In this document: one piece after another, positions 5,311-6,350 of the stretch
Layout of the letters: the number at the start of each line of letters is the position of its first letter
How positions within the stretch are numbered: the stretch's first letter is position 1
Source of the DNA: Ignavibacteriota bacterium
GTDB lineage: Bacteria; Bacteroidota; Kapaibacteriia; Palsa-1295
Length of the DNA stretch: 6,350 nt
NCBI GenBank assembly: GCA_003151215.1
Contig: PLXB01000173.1
Coordinates: 1-6,350 of the forward strand
Reading direction: 5' to 3'
Notes under the pieces: model-generated
The model's database searches: none
Told to the model about the DNA's origin: nothing
Seen by the model: the letters and a program-made list of their open reading frames with translations, nothing else
Made by a program: the position numbers and the translations under genes

Positions 5311-6342
5311 TTAATCCAGCGAAGTTGCGATGGGAAATTTTGCAACTGTCGTAATTTCGGGCATAATATACACCGAGATCGGAGTTGCGGGCAATACGGT
5401 AAAGCTTTGAATATTTGTAGCGCTTCCATCCTTAAGAGTTATTGTTTGACTTCCCACAGGCATATCGAAAAAGAGAACGTCTTTTTGATTCATCGTATCG
5501 GTCTGACCGTTAACAGTTACAGTAATCCCGGAAGGATGGTCGGGTGAGAGATTCACGAGACGGATTCTTCCGAAATTTGCCGAGGCAGGATTTGACATTG
5601 TATCAATTAATACCATATCATCGAGAGCTCTTCCGGTATCACCAAACTTTGTTTTTTCGACGGCAATGATCGAATACTCATGATCTTCAACGAACGTGAA
5701 AGGAGCTTGAAATCTCAGTATGGTATCTTTATTCGGGAAAGGCAAATTCTTGTTTGAATACCAGAAAATAGAATTTGCATTCGTTGTCGGGGTGAGCGGA
5801 AGGTATCCGCTGACCGTATCAGGGGAAACATTATCTAATGTATTTTCCTGATTCGGATAATCGCCCCGCAGAAAAGAATCTTGAGTACCTTTGATTAACA
5901 AGCTTAGCCGCAACGATCTCGATGCATTGACGAAGCGAATATAAAATGTTTTGAAAGAATAAAGGTATACACCCGGGACGATATCAGAAATGACAAGCGG
6001 TGCAGCAGTAAAATCATTTCCAAGCGGTTTACTTTCACCTCGAATGATTGCAGTAACGTAAATTCCCGGAGGGAACAGTGATCCCTTTGGGAAACTGAAA
6101 ATAATATTATTAGGATGACCGGCTTCTGTTACGGTTATGCCTTGTATGTTCATTAATGCCAAATGAGGATACGCCTTTCCATAGTGAAGGGTCGCATCGG
6201 GTATTCCTGTTGCATCGCCTTTAAAATATATATCGAGAGAATCCAGATCGGGGACAGCGTTTACAAAACGGATCAGCGTCTGTGTTGAGTTAGGCTGATC
6301 TGCCTGATCGTCGAGTCTGAGGATCAAGGCAGTTTTTTTCAT
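5311..6342 (-). CDS. DUF4397 multi-repeat protein, probable secreted/surface protein (5' end uncertain)
   Basis: The 343 visible residues contain three related beta-sandwich units, each opening with the same strand pattern: IRFVNAVPDLDSLDIYFKG (24-42), IRFVNASRSLRLSLLIKG (135-152) and IRLVNLSPDHPSGITVTVNG (260-279). 'RfvNaspd...ldvyi.G', followed by a 'GdA..yl...' stretch and an 'aG.yt' strand, is typical of DUF4397, a domain common in secreted and lipid-anchored proteins of Bacteroidota. The first unit is the closest match (later strands HPNNIIFSF, PPGIYVTAIIRG); the other two are diverged. Function is unknown. The ATG at 6342 would start the protein with MKKTALILRLDDQADQPN, which is not a signal peptide, while homologues normally have one. 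The frame is still open to the window edge, so the true start is probably further upstream, or the N-terminus is altered. It is transcribed toward the dehydrogenase operon with 92 bp between. Confidence 0.8.
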   Translation of the reverse strand: MKKTALILRLDDQADQPNSTQTLIRFVNAVPDLDSLDIYFKGDATGIPDATLHYGKAYPHLALMNIQGITVTEAGHPNNIIFSFPKGSLFPPGIYVTAIIRGESKPLGNDFTAAPLVISDIVPGVYLYSFKTFYIRFVNASRSLRLSLLIKGTQDSFLRGDYPNQENTLDNVSPDTVSGYLPLTPTTNANSIFWYSNKNLPFPNKDTILRFQAPFTFVEDHEYSIIAVEKTKFGDTGRALDDMVLIDTMSNPASANFGRIRLVNLSPDHPSGITVTVNGQTDTMNQKDVLFFDMPVGSQTITLKDGSATNIQSFTVLPATPISVYIMPEITTVAKFPIATSLD

Positions 6343-6350
6343 TGGGGCTT

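Noticed and set aside
1..6350. CRISPR array, tRNA, rRNA, complete transposase or integrase
   Set aside because: None of these is visible; there are no regularly spaced repeats, no cloverleaf with CCA-type ends and no recombinase motifs in any frame.

Overview
The window looks like a piece of chromosome from a Bacteroidota/Chlorobiota-type (FCB group) bacterium. The supporting signs are a PorT-like outer-membrane beta-barrel end, a small lipoprotein, a multi-repeat DUF4397 protein, genes without clear Shine-Dalgarno sequences, and three well-placed TAnnTTTG promoter boxes (the Bacteroidota -7 consensus). The assignment is an inference; no rRNA or other marker gene is present.

Layout. At 1-413 (+) is the C-terminal part of an outer-membrane beta-barrel protein cut by the window edge. 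It converges on a small NTF2/DUF4878-like lipoprotein gene (499-903, -), with a long imperfect inverted repeat between them. From 904 to 1527 there is no convincing gene. This stretch holds the lipoprotein promoter, a perfect 9-bp AT-rich palindrome (999-1019), a second TAnnTTTG box on the + strand (1115-1122), and about 390 bases of non-coding sequence with several hairpins, a boxA-like motif and a REP-like hairpin carrying GTAG (1484-1507). This is the least explained part of the window.

At 1528-2160 (-) is a complete DedA-family membrane protein, divergent from an esterase-like alpha/beta hydrolase (2239-2973, +). The esterase stop codon overlaps the stop of the convergent minus-strand operon. 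That operon reads, in transcription order, acyl-CoA dehydrogenase (5218-4052), acylphosphatase (4077-3778, overlapping it by 26 bp) and a class I SAM-dependent methyltransferase (about 3749-2970). A TAnnTTTG box and a 6-bp inverted repeat lie upstream of the dehydrogenase. The right end (5311-6342, -) is a protein with three DUF4397-like beta-sandwich units, possibly continuing past the window edge.

Functionally, the acyl-CoA dehydrogenase points to beta-oxidation or branched-chain/short-chain acyl-CoA catabolism. The acylphosphatase and methyltransferase share its transcript, but a shared pathway cannot be shown from sequence. The beta-barrel, lipoprotein and DUF4397 protein are envelope or surface proteins. 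In sampled stretches the left 1.1 kb is visibly more AT-rich (about 30-35% GC) than the operon region (about 43-60%). No complete mobile element, CRISPR array, tRNA or rRNA was found. The most interesting unexplained item is the orphan structured-RNA candidate upstream of (and antisense to the end of) the DedA gene.
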